From Candidatus Kuenenia stuttgartensis (GTDB lineage: Bacteria > Planctomycetota > Planctomycetia > Planctomycetales > Planctomycetaceae), in the NCBI GenBank assembly GCA_945906725.1, contig CAMDRI010000015.1, forward strand, positions 1-51,929: a stretch of 51,929 bases of DNA, read 5' to 3'. The notes under the pieces are model-generated. The model searched no databases and was not told the DNA's origin. It was given only the letters and a program-made list of their open reading frames with translations. How positions within the stretch are numbered: position 1 is the first letter of the stretch; the number at the start of each line of letters is the position of its first letter. Position numbers and translations under genes: made by a program. This document shows positions 42,334 through 50,943 of this stretch, piece after piece.

Positions 42334-42435
42334 ATTTTTGATTTTCGATCTTTTGATTTTTGATTTGGAACTGCCGAATCGAATTCAACCGCTCGTAGGC
42401 AAATCGAAAATTAAAAATCGAAAATCCAAAAATCC
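42334..42435. repeat. AT-rich imperfect inverted repeat between groES and groEL
   Basis: Left arm 42334-42367 (repeats of GATTTT and CGAT) and right arm 42400-42435 are imperfect reverse complements around a 32-base mixed loop. It contrasts with the GC-rich surroundings. It ends just before the GAGGAG ribosome site of groEL and may form a leader hairpin or adjust the groES:groEL ratio. Confidence 0.7.
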
Positions 42436-42453
42436 AACGAGGAGATTTCCGAC

Positions 42454-44067
42454 ATGCCCAAGATGATTGCCTTCGATCAAGAGGCGAAAGAAGCCGTTCG
42501 CCGTGGTGTGAGCAAACTGGCGAAAGCCGTTCGCGTGACGCTCGGCCCCCGTGGCCGAAACGTCATCATCGAGAAGAGCTTTGGCTCGCCGACCGTCACC
42601 AAGGACGGCGTGACCGTCGCCCGTGAAATCGAACTCTCCGACAAGTTCGAGGACATGGGCGCACGCATGGTGAAAGAGGTAGCCAGCAAGACCTCTGACA
42701 ACGCCGGTGACGGCACCACCACCGCGACCATCCTCGCCGAGGCGATCTTCATCGAAGGTCTGAAGGCGGTTGTCGCGGGCGTCAACCCGATCGACATGAA
42801 GCGTGGCATGGACAAGGCTGTTGTCGATGTCGTCGAGAAGCTTGCGACCATGGCTACCGAGTGCAAGAACAAGAAGTCGATTGCTCAGGTCGGCACCGTC
42901 GCTGCCAATGGCGATGAAGAGATCGGCAACATCCTGGCCGAGGCGATGGACCAGGTCGGCAAGGACGGCGTCATCACCGTCGAGGAAAGCAAGAGCCTGA
43001 AAACTGACTTTGAAGTCGTCGAAGGCATGCAGTTCGACCGCGGCTATCTTAGCCCGTACTTCGTCACCAACCCGAACACAATGGAAGCATTCTACGAAGA
43101 CTGCTACGTCCTGATTCATGAGAAGAAGATTACCAACATCAAGGACTTGGTCCCGGTGCTTGAGAAGGTCGTGCAATCCGGCAAGCCATTGCTGATCGTC
43201 GCCGAAGAAGTCGAAGGCGAAGCTCTGGCGACGCTGGTCATCAACAAACTGCGTGGCACGTTCAAGTGCGTCGCGGTCAAGTCCCCCGGCTATGGCGATC
43301 GTCGTAAGGCGATGCTGCAAGACCTGGCGATCATGTGCGGTGGCACCGCGATCTTCGAAGACCTGGGCATCAAGTTGGAGAACGTCCAACTCAGCGATCT
43401 GGGCCGAGCAAAGAAGGTCATCATCGACAAGGACAACACGACGGTCATCGAAGGCTCCGGCAAGACCGCTGACATCAAGGCCCGCATCGACCAGATTCGC
43501 CGCGAATTGGAAAGCAGCACCAGCGACTACGACAAAGAGAAGCTCGAAGAACGAGTCGCGAAGCTGTCGGGCGGTGTGGCTCAGATCAACGTCGGAGCCG
43601 CGACCGAATCCGAAATGAAAGAGAAGAAGGCTCGCGTCGAAGACGCCCTGCACGCGACCCGTGCGGCCGTCGAAGAAGGCATCCTTCCCGGCGGTGGCGT
43701 GGCTCTGCTGCGAGCGACCGCTGGCCTTAAGGGCAAAGGCCTGACCGACGACGAAACAGTCGGCTACAAGATCATCCTGCGAGCCTGCCGCGCTCCGGCG
43801 ACACAAATCGCCGACAACGCCGGCGTGGATGGCGGAGTGATCTGCGAGAAGATTCTCGAACTGGATGGCAACAAGGGCTACAACGCCGCCACCGGCAAGT
43901 ACGAAGACCTCGTGAAGAGCGGCATCATCGACCCAACTAAGGTGACTCGCTCCGCGTTGCAGAACGCGGCCTCGGTCTCGACCCTGCTGCTGACCAGCGA
44001 CGCCCTGATCGCCGAGAAGCCCAAGGATGACCACAAAGACAGCCACCACGACGAAGACGTTTACTAA
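42454..44067 (+). CDS. groEL: Chaperonin GroEL
   Basis: 537 residues. It has the canonical GroEL sequence: [20 protein letters not shown], the ATP site [13 protein letters not shown] with its catalytic Asp, [30 protein letters not shown], and [14 protein letters not shown]. It forms the double-ring folding machine with GroES. The C-terminus is unusual: instead of the Gly-Gly-Met tail it ends in an acidic, His-rich [13 protein letters not shown]. Planctomycetes often carry several groEL copies, and tail divergence is common in specialised copies. It is co-transcribed with groES and followed by a strong terminator. Confidence 0.97.
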   Translation: MPKMIAFDQEAKEAVRRGVSKLAKAVRVTLGPRGRNVIIEKSFGSPTVTKDGVTVAREIELSDKFEDMGARMVKEVASKTSDNAGDGTTTATILAEAIFIEGLKAVVAGVNPIDMKRGMDKAVVDVVEKLATMATECKNKKSIAQVGTVAANGDEEIGNILAEAMDQVGKDGVITVEESKSLKTDFEVVEGMQFDRGYLSPYFVTNPNTMEAFYEDCYVLIHEKKITNIKDLVPVLEKVVQSGKPLLIVAEEVEGEALATLVINKLRGTFKCVAVKSPGYGDRRKAMLQDLAIMCGGTAIFEDLGIKLENVQLSDLGRAKKVIIDKDNTTVIEGSGKTADIKARIDQIRRELESSTSDYDKEKLEERVAKLSGGVAQINVGAATESEMKEKKARVEDALHATRAAVEEGILPGGGVALLRATAGLKGKGLTDDETVGYKIILRACRAPATQIADNAGVDGGVICEKILELDGNKGYNAATGKYEDLVKSGIIDPTKVTRSALQNAASVSTLLLTSDALIAEKPKDDHKDSHHDEDVY

Positions 44068-44103
44068 ACCACCGATCCATTCAAGATCGACAACCATGAT
44101 CAA

Positions 44104-44144
44104 AACAGCCCCGGTGAGGAAACTCATCGGGGCTGTTGCTTTTG
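44104..44144 (+). terminator. Strong intrinsic terminator after groEL
   Basis: A 15-base-pair stem (44104-44118 with 44123-44137, one G-T pair) is closed by a GAAA tetraloop and followed by GCTTTTG. It ends the groESL transcript 36 bases after the groEL stop. Confidence 0.9.
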
Positions 44145-44262
44145 TTGGTCAGAATTTCTTTCCGTCGGTCTCCCTTCCGAGTTGGTTGACGCTCCGTAAT
44201 CCGTGTCGGAACCTGTTCAACGAGGCGCAAGGCGGAAGCTTTCCACAAAAGGAGCAGACAGC

Positions 44263-45576
44263 ATGAAGTCGGTGGCGTTGATCAAGTCTCGATGCGTTGG
44301 AGCGACTGTGGTCGCGATGGTGATGTTGGTTGCGACCTGTGATGCGGTTCGCTCGGAGAACTGGCCGCAGTGGCGAGGGCCAAAGAACAACGGCATATCG
44401 AATGAGACGAACACTCCAACGAAGTGGTCGAAGACGGAGAACGTCGCGTGGCGATTGCCGATGCCGGGGCCAGCGGGGGCGACGCCGGTCGTGTGGGGTG
44501 AGCAGATTTTTCTCACGTCGGTGGAGAAGGACTCCGGCGATTTGCTGCTGCTGTGCGTGGGAACGGATGGCAAGGAGAAATGGCGTACGGTCATGGGTTC
44601 GGGCAATCGTGCCTCGCGCGGTGACGAAGGAAACTCGGCGTCCAACTCGCCGAGCACTGACGGCACGCACGTTTGGGCCATGATGACGACCGGTGTCATC
44701 GGCTGCTGGACGGTCGAAGGAGAAGAAGTCTGGAAATTCAATCTGCAAGACCGGTACGGCAAGTTCAACATCCAATTTGGGATGACCGCTAGTCCCGTGC
44801 TCGACGGCGATCGTCTATTCGTGCAGTTGATTCACGGCGACGGTAACGCGAAGACTCGCGAAGCGGTCGTTGTGGCCTTGGACAAAACGTCGGGCAAGGA
44901 AATCTGGAAGCGGGATCGTCCGAGCGACGCGATCCAAGAAAACGAACACTCGTACGCCTCGCCGATGATCTACGACGACGGCAAGTCGAAGTTCCTGCTC
45001 ACGCACGGCGCGGACTTCATCGTGGCTCACGACTTGAAGGATGGCAACGAATTGTGGCGGTGCGGTAATTTGAACTCGAAGACCAAGTACGATCCGACGC
45101 TGCGTTTTGTCGCTTCGCCCGTCACGGGCAATGGAATCATCGTCGTTCCGACTGCCAAAGGAGCTCCCGTGGTTGCGATCAAACCGGATGGCAAGGGAGA
45201 CATCACGAACAATTCGGCATCGCAACTGTGGCGGTACAACAAGACGCCTGATGTGCCATCGCCGTTGATTCACGATGGTTTGGTTTATCTCTCGATGCAA
45301 GACGGGCAGGTCCACCTCTTGGATGAGAAATCCGGCGAGCTGATTTATCAGAAGCGTGCTCACAACGACCGCTACCGAGCCTCGCCAGTTTTAGCCGATG
45401 GCAAGCTGTATCTGACGGCTCGTGGTGGGATCGTCACGGTTATCAAAGCGGGTCGGGATTACGAAGTGCTCGCCGAGAACGATCTTGGAGAGCCAGTTTC
45501 CGCATCGCCGGTCTTCGCGAACGGGACTCTCTATCTGCGCGGCTTTGAAAACCTGTGGGCGATCAAGAGCAAGTGA
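44263..45576 (+). CDS. PQQ-like beta-propeller exported protein
   Basis: 437 residues from ATG 44263 with AAAAGGAGC upstream. The signal peptide has a hydrophobic core VGATVVAMVMLVATC. The mature protein starts ENWPQWRGPKNNGISNETNT, the standard opening of planctomycete PQQ-binding-like proteins, followed by outer-membrane-type beta-propeller blades with repeated GDLLLLCVGTDGKEKW, VVALDKTSGKEIWKR and GQVHLLDEKSGELIYQ units. No PQQ-binding catalytic residues can be assigned, so it may bind or sense rather than catalyse. It is a single-gene transcript bounded by the groEL terminator and hairpins at its end. Confidence 0.9.
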   Translation: MKSVALIKSRCVGATVVAMVMLVATCDAVRSENWPQWRGPKNNGISNETNTPTKWSKTENVAWRLPMPGPAGATPVVWGEQIFLTSVEKDSGDLLLLCVGTDGKEKWRTVMGSGNRASRGDEGNSASNSPSTDGTHVWAMMTTGVIGCWTVEGEEVWKFNLQDRYGKFNIQFGMTASPVLDGDRLFVQLIHGDGNAKTREAVVVALDKTSGKEIWKRDRPSDAIQENEHSYASPMIYDDGKSKFLLTHGADFIVAHDLKDGNELWRCGNLNSKTKYDPTLRFVASPVTGNGIIVVPTAKGAPVVAIKPDGKGDITNNSASQLWRYNKTPDVPSPLIHDGLVYLSMQDGQVHLLDEKSGELIYQKRAHNDRYRASPVLADGKLYLTARGGIVTVIKAGRDYEVLAENDLGEPVSASPVFANGTLYLRGFENLWAIKSK

Positions 45577-45586
45577 TCGCGCAGGT

Positions 45587-45621
45587 GGGCTGACAATTCG
45601 CAGCCCGACTTTCCGAGTCGG
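45587..45621. terminator. Paired small hairpins between convergent genes
   Basis: GGGCTG (45587-45592) pairs with CAGCCC (45601-45606), and CCGACT (45605-45610) pairs with AGTCGG (45616-45621). The overlapping hairpins fill the gap between the PQQ-like gene and the convergent epimerase gene. There is no T-run, so termination is only likely. Confidence 0.35.
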
Positions 45622-45622
45622 A

Positions 45623-46324
45623 CTACTGCGGAGCGAGCACTTCATCGAGCAGTTTCTTCGGCACGCCGATGCCGACAATGTGAACGTCTCCCGTGAAGGC
45701 TCGCGAAGCGGGATTGTCGAAGCCGCGTTTACGAGCGACAAACATGACAGTGTGAGCGGCTCGTACGCAGATGGCGGTGCCGTCAGCAAGCGTTTCAATT
45801 GGCTCACCGGTGTCGCAGTCGAGACCTGACGGAAGATCGACCGCTAAAACCTTGCGAGTGGAACGATTGATCGCGGCGATGGCAGTGCGATACGGCTCAC
45901 GAACTTCGCCGACGGTGCCGGTGCCCAGCAGCGCATCGACGATCCAATTGGCGTGACTCAGGGCATGGTCGATGTCGGACAGCGCGGGTTGTCGGCCGAG
46001 GACGACGCGCGGTGTCTCAGCGGTTTCGAGGATTCGCCAATTCACGGCCGCATCACCAGAGAGATCGGACGGGGTCGCGAACAGCAGCACGTGCACGTCG
46101 CAGCCGAGAGTTTCGAGATGCCTCGCGATCACGAAGCCGTCGCCGCCGTTGTTTCCCTTGCCGGCGCAGATAATGACAGGGCCGTCGATGCCGAGTTCCA
46201 TCAGTCGCTCCGCCGTGCCGCGGCCGGCGTTCTCCATCAGTACGAGGCCGGTCATGGCAAACTCGTCGATCGCACGGCGATCGACCGCGCGGACCTCTTC
46301 ACGAGTGAGACTGCGGTCGGACAT
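45623..46324 (-). CDS. nnrE: NAD(P)H-hydrate epimerase
   Basis: 233 residues from ATG 46324; the open frame runs upstream through a repeat and is not coding there. The YjeF N-terminal domain is clear: LTREEVRAVDRRAIDEFAMT, MENAGRGTA, VIICAGKGNNGGDGFVIARH, NWIVDALLGTGTVGEVREPY and LAVDLPSGLDCDTGEP. It epimerises damaged R-NADHX and R-NADPHX so that the partner dehydratase can repair them. The dehydratase domain that is often fused in bacterial proteins is absent here, so that enzyme must be encoded elsewhere. It is transcribed alone and diverges from the SDR gene. Confidence 0.92.
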   Translation of the reverse strand: MSDRSLTREEVRAVDRRAIDEFAMTGLVLMENAGRGTAERLMELGIDGPVIICAGKGNNGGDGFVIARHLETLGCDVHVLLFATPSDLSGDAAVNWRILETAETPRVVLGRQPALSDIDHALSHANWIVDALLGTGTVGEVREPYRTAIAAINRSTRKVLAVDLPSGLDCDTGEPIETLADGTAICVRAAHTVMFVARKRGFDNPASRAFTGDVHIVGIGVPKKLLDEVLAPQ

Positions 46325-46336
46325 CGATGATTTCCT

Positions 46337-46402
46337 GTAGGACGGGCACTCCTGCCTGTCCCTCCGGTCAGAACGCATGACAGGCAGGAGTGCCCATCCT
46401 AC
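46337..46402. repeat. Inverted repeat GTAGGA(C/T)GGGCACTCCTGCC
   Basis: 24-base arms 46337-46360 and 46379-46402 have one mismatch and an 18-base loop. It sits immediately upstream of the epimerase start in the divergent promoter region, so it would fold in the 5' leader of that mRNA. Confidence 0.88.
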
Positions 46403-46547
46403 GACGGCGCAGCATAGCGAAACTCTGCGGGCAACAAGTTCGCTGGAAGCGGCGAGGCGACTTTTCTTTCGAGGTCGTTGTGTTACGATCCGGCCCACAA
46501 ATCTGCCGGGATAACGAGTTTGACAGCTTGAATGAGGACCGACCAAC

Positions 46548-47375
46548 GTGCTCGACGCGTACGCCGATCGCTGGGCACTGATCACCGGAGCTTCCTCCGG
46601 CATCGGGGCCGAGTTTGCTCGCCGGCTCGCGGCTCATGGCATGCACTTGGTGCTGACGGCTCGGCGAAAAGAACTTCTCGAAAAGCTGGCCGACGAACTG
46701 CACACTCGGCACGGCACGAAGTCCGAGATCATCCCCGGCGACCTCACGGACCCTGCCGAGACTCAGCGGCTGTGCGAGTCGATCGCCGCGAAGGGAATTC
46801 TAATCGAACTGCTCGTCAACAATGCCGGCTTCGGCTGGGTCGGGACGATCGACGAGACAGAGCACTCGCGGATGCGGGATCTCGTACAGCTCAATGTCGC
46901 CTCGATGACCGAGCTGACCTATCGCATCCTTCCCGGTATGTTGGAACGTGGTCACGGCGGCATTATCAACGTCTCCTCGGTCGCGGGCTTTCAGCCGGTC
47001 GCATACATGCCGACGTATTCCGCGAGCAAAGCCTTCGCACTGCACTTCAGCGAGGCGTTGTGGGCCGAGTGCCGCGACCGCGGAGTGACCGTTACCGCTC
47101 TCTGTCCGGGAACGACGCAGACCGACTTTTTCGATGTGGCCAATGTCCCCGGTTGGCTCAAGAAGCATGAGTTTTCGACGCCAGAGCAAGTCGTCAAAGC
47201 AGCGCTCAAGGCTCTCGAACGTCGCAAGCAGTTTGTGATTCCGGGCTGGAAGAATTGGCTGATCACGTTTGGCGTGCGGATCGCTCGGCGAAAGATGGTT
47301 GTGTTGCAGTCGATGAAATTCTTCCGGCCCCGGAAGAAGGACGACTCGTCCCATGACTCGTCCAGTAAGAAATAG
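46548..47375 (+). CDS. Short-chain dehydrogenase/reductase
   Basis: 275 residues from GTG 46548. It is a classical SDR: cofactor motif ALITGASSGIGAEFARRLAA, NNAGFGWVGTIDE, catalytic Ser in INVSSVAGFQPVAY, Tyr and Lys in TYSASKAFALHF, then CPGTTQTDFF. The basic residues TARRK after the second strand favour NADP(H). The C-terminal 50 residues (VIPGWKNWLITFGVRIARRK, then a Lys/Ser tail) resemble the YqjQ/DltE-like SDR group, whose substrates are fatty or carbonyl compounds. The MDR oxidoreductase gene follows 24 bases later, so both may be co-transcribed. Confidence 0.92.
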   Translation: MLDAYADRWALITGASSGIGAEFARRLAAHGMHLVLTARRKELLEKLADELHTRHGTKSEIIPGDLTDPAETQRLCESIAAKGILIELLVNNAGFGWVGTIDETEHSRMRDLVQLNVASMTELTYRILPGMLERGHGGIINVSSVAGFQPVAYMPTYSASKAFALHFSEALWAECRDRGVTVTALCPGTTQTDFFDVANVPGWLKKHEFSTPEQVVKAALKALERRKQFVIPGWKNWLITFGVRIARRKMVVLQSMKFFRPRKKDDSSHDSSSKK

Positions 47376-47399
47376 AATCGACGGGACTGAGACACCTCC

Positions 47400-48410
47400 A
47401 TGAAATCTGTGCAATTCGACCAGTTCGGTGAACCTGCGGACGTGCTGCAACTACGAGACATCGAACCGACGCAACCGAAGCCCGGCGAAGTGCTCGTGCG
47501 GATGCTGCTCAGCCCGGTCAATCCGTCGGACTTGATGACGGTGCGCGGCGTGTACGGCAAGCAGCCGAAACTGCCCAGCACGCCTGGCTACGAGGGTGTC
47601 GGCGTCGTCGAAGCCAGTGGCGGCGGATTGCTCGGCAAAATGCTAGTCGGCAAACGAGTCGCCCTGCTCAACGGAATCAACGGCAACTGGCAGGAGCGGA
47701 CAACGACGCTCGCGAAGCAAGCGGTCCCGCTGCCGAAGTCCCTGCCAAGCGAGCAAGGTGCGACGTTCTTCGTGAATCCGACAACCGCCTTCGCGATGAC
47801 TCGTCGAGTGCTATCGGTTCCCGCTGGCGATTGGCTGTTGCAGACCGCGGCCGCATCGGAACTCGGCAAGATGGTCGTGCGGCTGGGAAAACGGTTCGGC
47901 TTCAAGACGCTAAACATCGTGCGCCGCGCGGAGCAGGCCGAGGCATTGAAGTCGCTCGGCGCGGATGCGGTGGTCGTGTTCGATCCCGCGAAGCAAACGG
48001 CTGACGACCTGCGGAACGAAGTGCATCAGTTGACCAGCGAGCGAGGCGTTCGCTTCGTGATTGATCCGGTCGGCGGTGCGACGGGCTCGGCGGTCGTGAA
48101 GTGTCTGGCTCCGGGCGGCCGGGTGTTGGTTTACGGCACGCTGTCGCCGGAACCGCTCAGCTTTTCGCCTCGAGATTTGATGACTCCCGGAGCATCCATC
48201 GCCGGCTTTTGGTTGGCTCGCTGGTTGCCGCAGCTCAGTTTGATCGCCAAGTTGAAGTTGATCCGAACTGTATCGGGGCTGATTCAAGAGGGCGTGCTGA
48301 CCTCGCAGATCGGCGAGGTGTTTCCCTTGGACCATGTCAGCGACGCCGTACGCGCGGCGGAGACACCGGGACGAGCGGGCAAAGTGCTGCTGCGAATTGC
48401 GAGCGAGTAG
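47400..48410 (+). CDS. Zinc-independent MDR oxidoreductase (quinone/enoyl reductase type)
   Basis: 336 residues. MDR fold: MKSVQFDQFGEPADVLQLRD, SPVNPSDLMTVRGVYG, TPGYEGVGVVEASG, then a Rossmann domain with TAAASELGKMVVRLGKRFG and FVIDPVGGATGSAVVKCLAP. Catalytic zinc ligands of alcohol dehydrogenases are absent. The combination resembles mitochondrial-type trans-2-enoyl-CoA reductases (MECR/ETR) and quinone oxidoreductases; NADPH is the likely cofactor. The exact substrate cannot be set from sequence. Together with the SDR it may form a small lipid or carbonyl reduction operon. Confidence 0.88.
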   Translation: MKSVQFDQFGEPADVLQLRDIEPTQPKPGEVLVRMLLSPVNPSDLMTVRGVYGKQPKLPSTPGYEGVGVVEASGGGLLGKMLVGKRVALLNGINGNWQERTTTLAKQAVPLPKSLPSEQGATFFVNPTTAFAMTRRVLSVPAGDWLLQTAAASELGKMVVRLGKRFGFKTLNIVRRAEQAEALKSLGADAVVVFDPAKQTADDLRNEVHQLTSERGVRFVIDPVGGATGSAVVKCLAPGGRVLVYGTLSPEPLSFSPRDLMTPGASIAGFWLARWLPQLSLIAKLKLIRTVSGLIQEGVLTSQIGEVFPLDHVSDAVRAAETPGRAGKVLLRIASE

Positions 48411-48424
48411 AAGTGTCGGCTGAA

Positions 48425-48491
48425 CCAGCACGACGCGCCAGCGAGTGGTCCAGATACCGGAAGACAACCATTCGCCGGCGCGTCGTGCTGG
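48425..48491. repeat. Hairpin repeat with CGACGCGCCAGCGAG core
   Basis: 25-base arms 48425-48449 and 48467-48491 have two mismatches and a 17-base loop. It is the same family as the repeats at 12738 and 19194. It lies between the convergent MDR and nucleotidyltransferase genes. Confidence 0.9.
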
Positions 48492-48504
48492 CTTTGATAC
48501 GGCA

Positions 48505-49266
48505 TCAAGCGACCGTTGCAATCAGTTTACCGCGTCTTCGCAGAATTGCTTCGACCTCCGCAAGTTGCTCCGGCGTGTTGACGCCCATCGCCTCTTCGAT
48601 CGTCAACTTCGGTGCGGCAATCACGCGATGGCCGCCGGCCTTGAGAATCGCCGGCACGTCGGTCAGGTAGTACTCGCCTTGGCTGTTGTTCGGGCGGATT
48701 TGCGTGAGTGCCTGAAACAGCAGGCGACTGTCGAAGGCATAGCAGCCAGTGTTGATCTCACAAATTGCGGCCTCTTCGGGAGTCGTGTCTTTTTGCTCGA
48801 CGATCCGCAGGAAGTCGCCAGAGGATGAACGCACGACACGACCCAGTCCGAAGTTATTCTCCGTGATCGCGGTACCGATGACGCAAGCCGCCCGCTGATC
48901 GCGTAACTCGGCGAGCAACGCCACGAGCGATTCGCCTCGCAACAGTGGGGTGTCTCCCGCGAGGATCAGAACGGAGCCGTCATGATTAGCGAGCTGCTCG
49001 GCACACATCTGCACGGCGTGGCCGGTCCCTTTTTGTTCCGCTTGCAGAGCAAATTCGACATCGCAATGGCGACTGAGTCCGGCTCGAACCAATTCCGCTT
49101 GATACCCAATTACGACGACCAGCCGTTTAACTCCGGCTTCGCGAGCCGCGTCTAAAACGTGCTCGGCCATCGGACGCCCACAAGCCGGGTGCATGACCTT
49201 CGGCAACTCGGACTTCATCCGAGTTCCTTTGCCAGCAGCCAGAATGATCGCAACGGGGTCGGACAT
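48505..49266 (-). CDS. GlmU-type UTP--sugar-1-phosphate nucleotidyltransferase, single domain
   Basis: 253 residues from ATG 49266. The nucleotidyltransferase domain is complete: AIILAAGKGTRMKSELPKVM with the Arg and Lys that bind UTP and the sugar phosphate, LQAEQKGTGHAVQMCAEQLA, ILAGDTPLL (Mg-binding Asp), and NNSQGEYYLTDVPAILKAGG. The left-handed beta-helix acetyltransferase half of bifunctional GlmU is missing; the protein ends at about residue 253 with a natural-looking stop. It would make UDP-GlcNAc from GlcNAc-1-phosphate, with acetylation done by a separate enzyme. It is 238 bases... in coding terms directly downstream of the outer-membrane-like gene (16-base gap), on the same strand. 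Confidence 0.9.
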   Translation of the reverse strand: MSDPVAIILAAGKGTRMKSELPKVMHPACGRPMAEHVLDAAREAGVKRLVVVIGYQAELVRAGLSRHCDVEFALQAEQKGTGHAVQMCAEQLANHDGSVLILAGDTPLLRGESLVALLAELRDQRAACVIGTAITENNFGLGRVVRSSSGDFLRIVEQKDTTPEEAAICEINTGCYAFDSRLLFQALTQIRPNNSQGEYYLTDVPAILKAGGHRVIAAPKLTIEEAMGVNTPEQLAEVEAILRRRGKLIATVA

Positions 49267-49282
49267 GGTGAAGAATCAGAGG

Positions 49283-50605
49283 TCAGAATCGAACGCCAAT
49301 GCGACCGATGAACCCGCTGTTGACTTGGAAATCGGGACCGAATCGCTGGTTGACGTGACGGCCGAAGACCCAACCCCCTTCGACGAAACACGACATGACC
49401 GGGTTGCTCTTCCGCAAGCCGATCAAGATGCGGTAGTCCTCGAGTTCAACTTGGTCCCTGCGACTCATGACGGTGCCGCCAGGGACAGCTACCAACGGGT
49501 TATCTGGAACGAAAGTTGAGGATCCTATTTGATAGGACTCGATGTGATACTCGCCGTTGGCGTACAGCCAGACATCCTCGCCCATGTAGTTGCCACAGTA
49601 ATACTGAATGCGCGACTTCGGCCACATGATATTGAATTCCCAACGGTCGTCTGGCAGCCACACGAATCCAGCATGCGGAATGACCCGATCACGCACGCGA
49701 TCCCAGAATTCCGCTCCCAACGCGATGCGGAAGCGCGGGTCAAGTTGCCAAACCAGAATGCCGCGGCCGTCGAAATTGTAGCCCTCACGAGTCAACGTCT
49801 GATGGAAGTCCGAATTGATCGAGGGATTGAACGCCAACGTCATCGCGAACGGCGCGAACTGGCTGTTGAGCGGCGTCTCGAAGCGCAGATCCCAACCCAG
49901 CCGATACACACTTCCCGGTAAGTCAACGCGATCTGGCCCCGTCAATGTGGGTGGCGCGCCGGGGACAAATGTTGGATCCGTCGAGGTCGGCCCGCTCCAA
50001 CTGCGGTAGCCGAACTGGTGCTCCAACGAAAACAGCCATGGAGACCACCACGTTGGAATTGTGTGGTTCAGGCCGATGTTGGCCTCGAAGACCCCAAACT
50101 TACTGCCGTTTGGAAGATCCGTGGGACGATCCGGAAGCCAGCCGCTGTCGGCCCACAACGAGTAACCCAAGCGATACGGTTGCGGTCCATTCGCGCCCCA
50201 CGTCGAAACTCCTGGCGGAGGTGCGGTCATGTACGGCGTGGCGTTGGGATCCGGTTGCATAAACATTGGAACCGGTTGATTCGGCTGCGGCTCTTCATAC
50301 GGAGCCGAATACGTCGGAGCCGAGTAGGACGGCGTCGCTGGAGTCTGTGTGACCGGAGCCGGCTTCGCGGGCTGCGAGAATGTCGGCGGAAATGATTGCC
50401 GAATCGGCTCTTCGTCGCGCATCCCGTCGGCCAGTTGTAATGCCGGGCTTTGCGCGCGGATCACAGTGCTCCGCAACGTAGCCGCCTCGAACAATCCACT
50501 TGGCTCAGGTCGACGAAAGACCGCGGACGGATCTAGATCCGGAGCGGAAGGCGGAGTCCAGGAACTCGACAACGCGAGCACACAGAAAACCAATGAGGTA
50601 TTCAC
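49283..50605 (-). CDS. Probable outer-membrane/exported protein
   Basis: 440 residues from GTG 50605, chosen because it opens directly into a signal peptide (VNTSLVFCVLALSSS); the frame extends upstream to a TTG at 50644. A Pro-rich, low-complexity segment (about residues 70-155) is followed by a C-terminal domain with alternating aromatic and polar residues and many Trp/Tyr (GYSLWADSGWLPDRP, SPWLFSLEHQFGYRSW, SVYRLGWDLRFETP), ending GFIGRIGVRF with a terminal Phe. This pattern suits a beta-barrel of the outer membrane. No family name is certain. It is transcribed just before the GlmU-type gene. Confidence 0.7.
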   Translation of the reverse strand: MNTSLVFCVLALSSSWTPPSAPDLDPSAVFRRPEPSGLFEAATLRSTVIRAQSPALQLADGMRDEEPIRQSFPPTFSQPAKPAPVTQTPATPSYSAPTYSAPYEEPQPNQPVPMFMQPDPNATPYMTAPPPGVSTWGANGPQPYRLGYSLWADSGWLPDRPTDLPNGSKFGVFEANIGLNHTIPTWWSPWLFSLEHQFGYRSWSGPTSTDPTFVPGAPPTLTGPDRVDLPGSVYRLGWDLRFETPLNSQFAPFAMTLAFNPSINSDFHQTLTREGYNFDGRGILVWQLDPRFRIALGAEFWDRVRDRVIPHAGFVWLPDDRWEFNIMWPKSRIQYYCGNYMGEDVWLYANGEYHIESYQIGSSTFVPDNPLVAVPGGTVMSRRDQVELEDYRILIGLRKSNPVMSCFVEGGWVFGRHVNQRFGPDFQVNSGFIGRIGVRF

Positions 50606-50875
50606 GGTAGAACCTGCGGAAAGAGAGGAAAGTTGAACCGCCAAGACTCGGCCAGAGGTGGGATAGGAGGCCGATGCTCAAGCGGAATTCGAATGGGATG
50701 GCGGTTTTGGCACAGAATCGAAATTGCGTCAACACCAATCGGCAAGAAGTGCGATACGCTCGGCAGGATTCCGTTTTTTCATCGCCGCCCACCAGTTCGG
50801 CTCATGTCGTCCGCACCGCGCCCTGCCAGACAGTTGGGAGATAACCGGGCAACTGGCTGAATTGCTGAGCCCCAA
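50606..50875. promoter_or_regulatory. Promoter region of the outer-membrane-like gene
   Basis: About 270 bases without supported genes, ending at the terminator at 50876. It should contain the minus-strand promoter of the outer-membrane-like gene; no unambiguous -35/-10 pair is visible. Confidence 0.35.
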
Positions 50876-50916
50876 CGAAAAGAGCCCGATCACTCCTTCC
50901 GAGCGATCAGGCTCTT
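50876..50916 (-). terminator. Intrinsic terminator for the tiny minus-strand gene
   Basis: Read on the minus strand, a 15-base-pair stem (G-U pairs at two places) is followed by TTTTCG. It lies 28 bases after the stop of the small minus-strand frame and supports real transcription from that direction. Confidence 0.75.
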
Positions 50917-50943
50917 GCATCTTGGTGTCACAGCGAGCCGAAG

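Noticed and set aside
12904..44067. Alternative genetic code (TAG as sense codon)
   Set aside because: Several intact genes in the window end in TAG in normal positions (for example 24778-24780 and 36114-36116), so TAG acts as a stop here.
42385..44127. 580-codon open frame antisense to the whole of groEL
   Set aside because: It mirrors groEL codon by codon, as often seen opposite GC-rich, highly codon-biased genes. It has no ribosome site and no family resemblance, while groEL on the other strand is certain.
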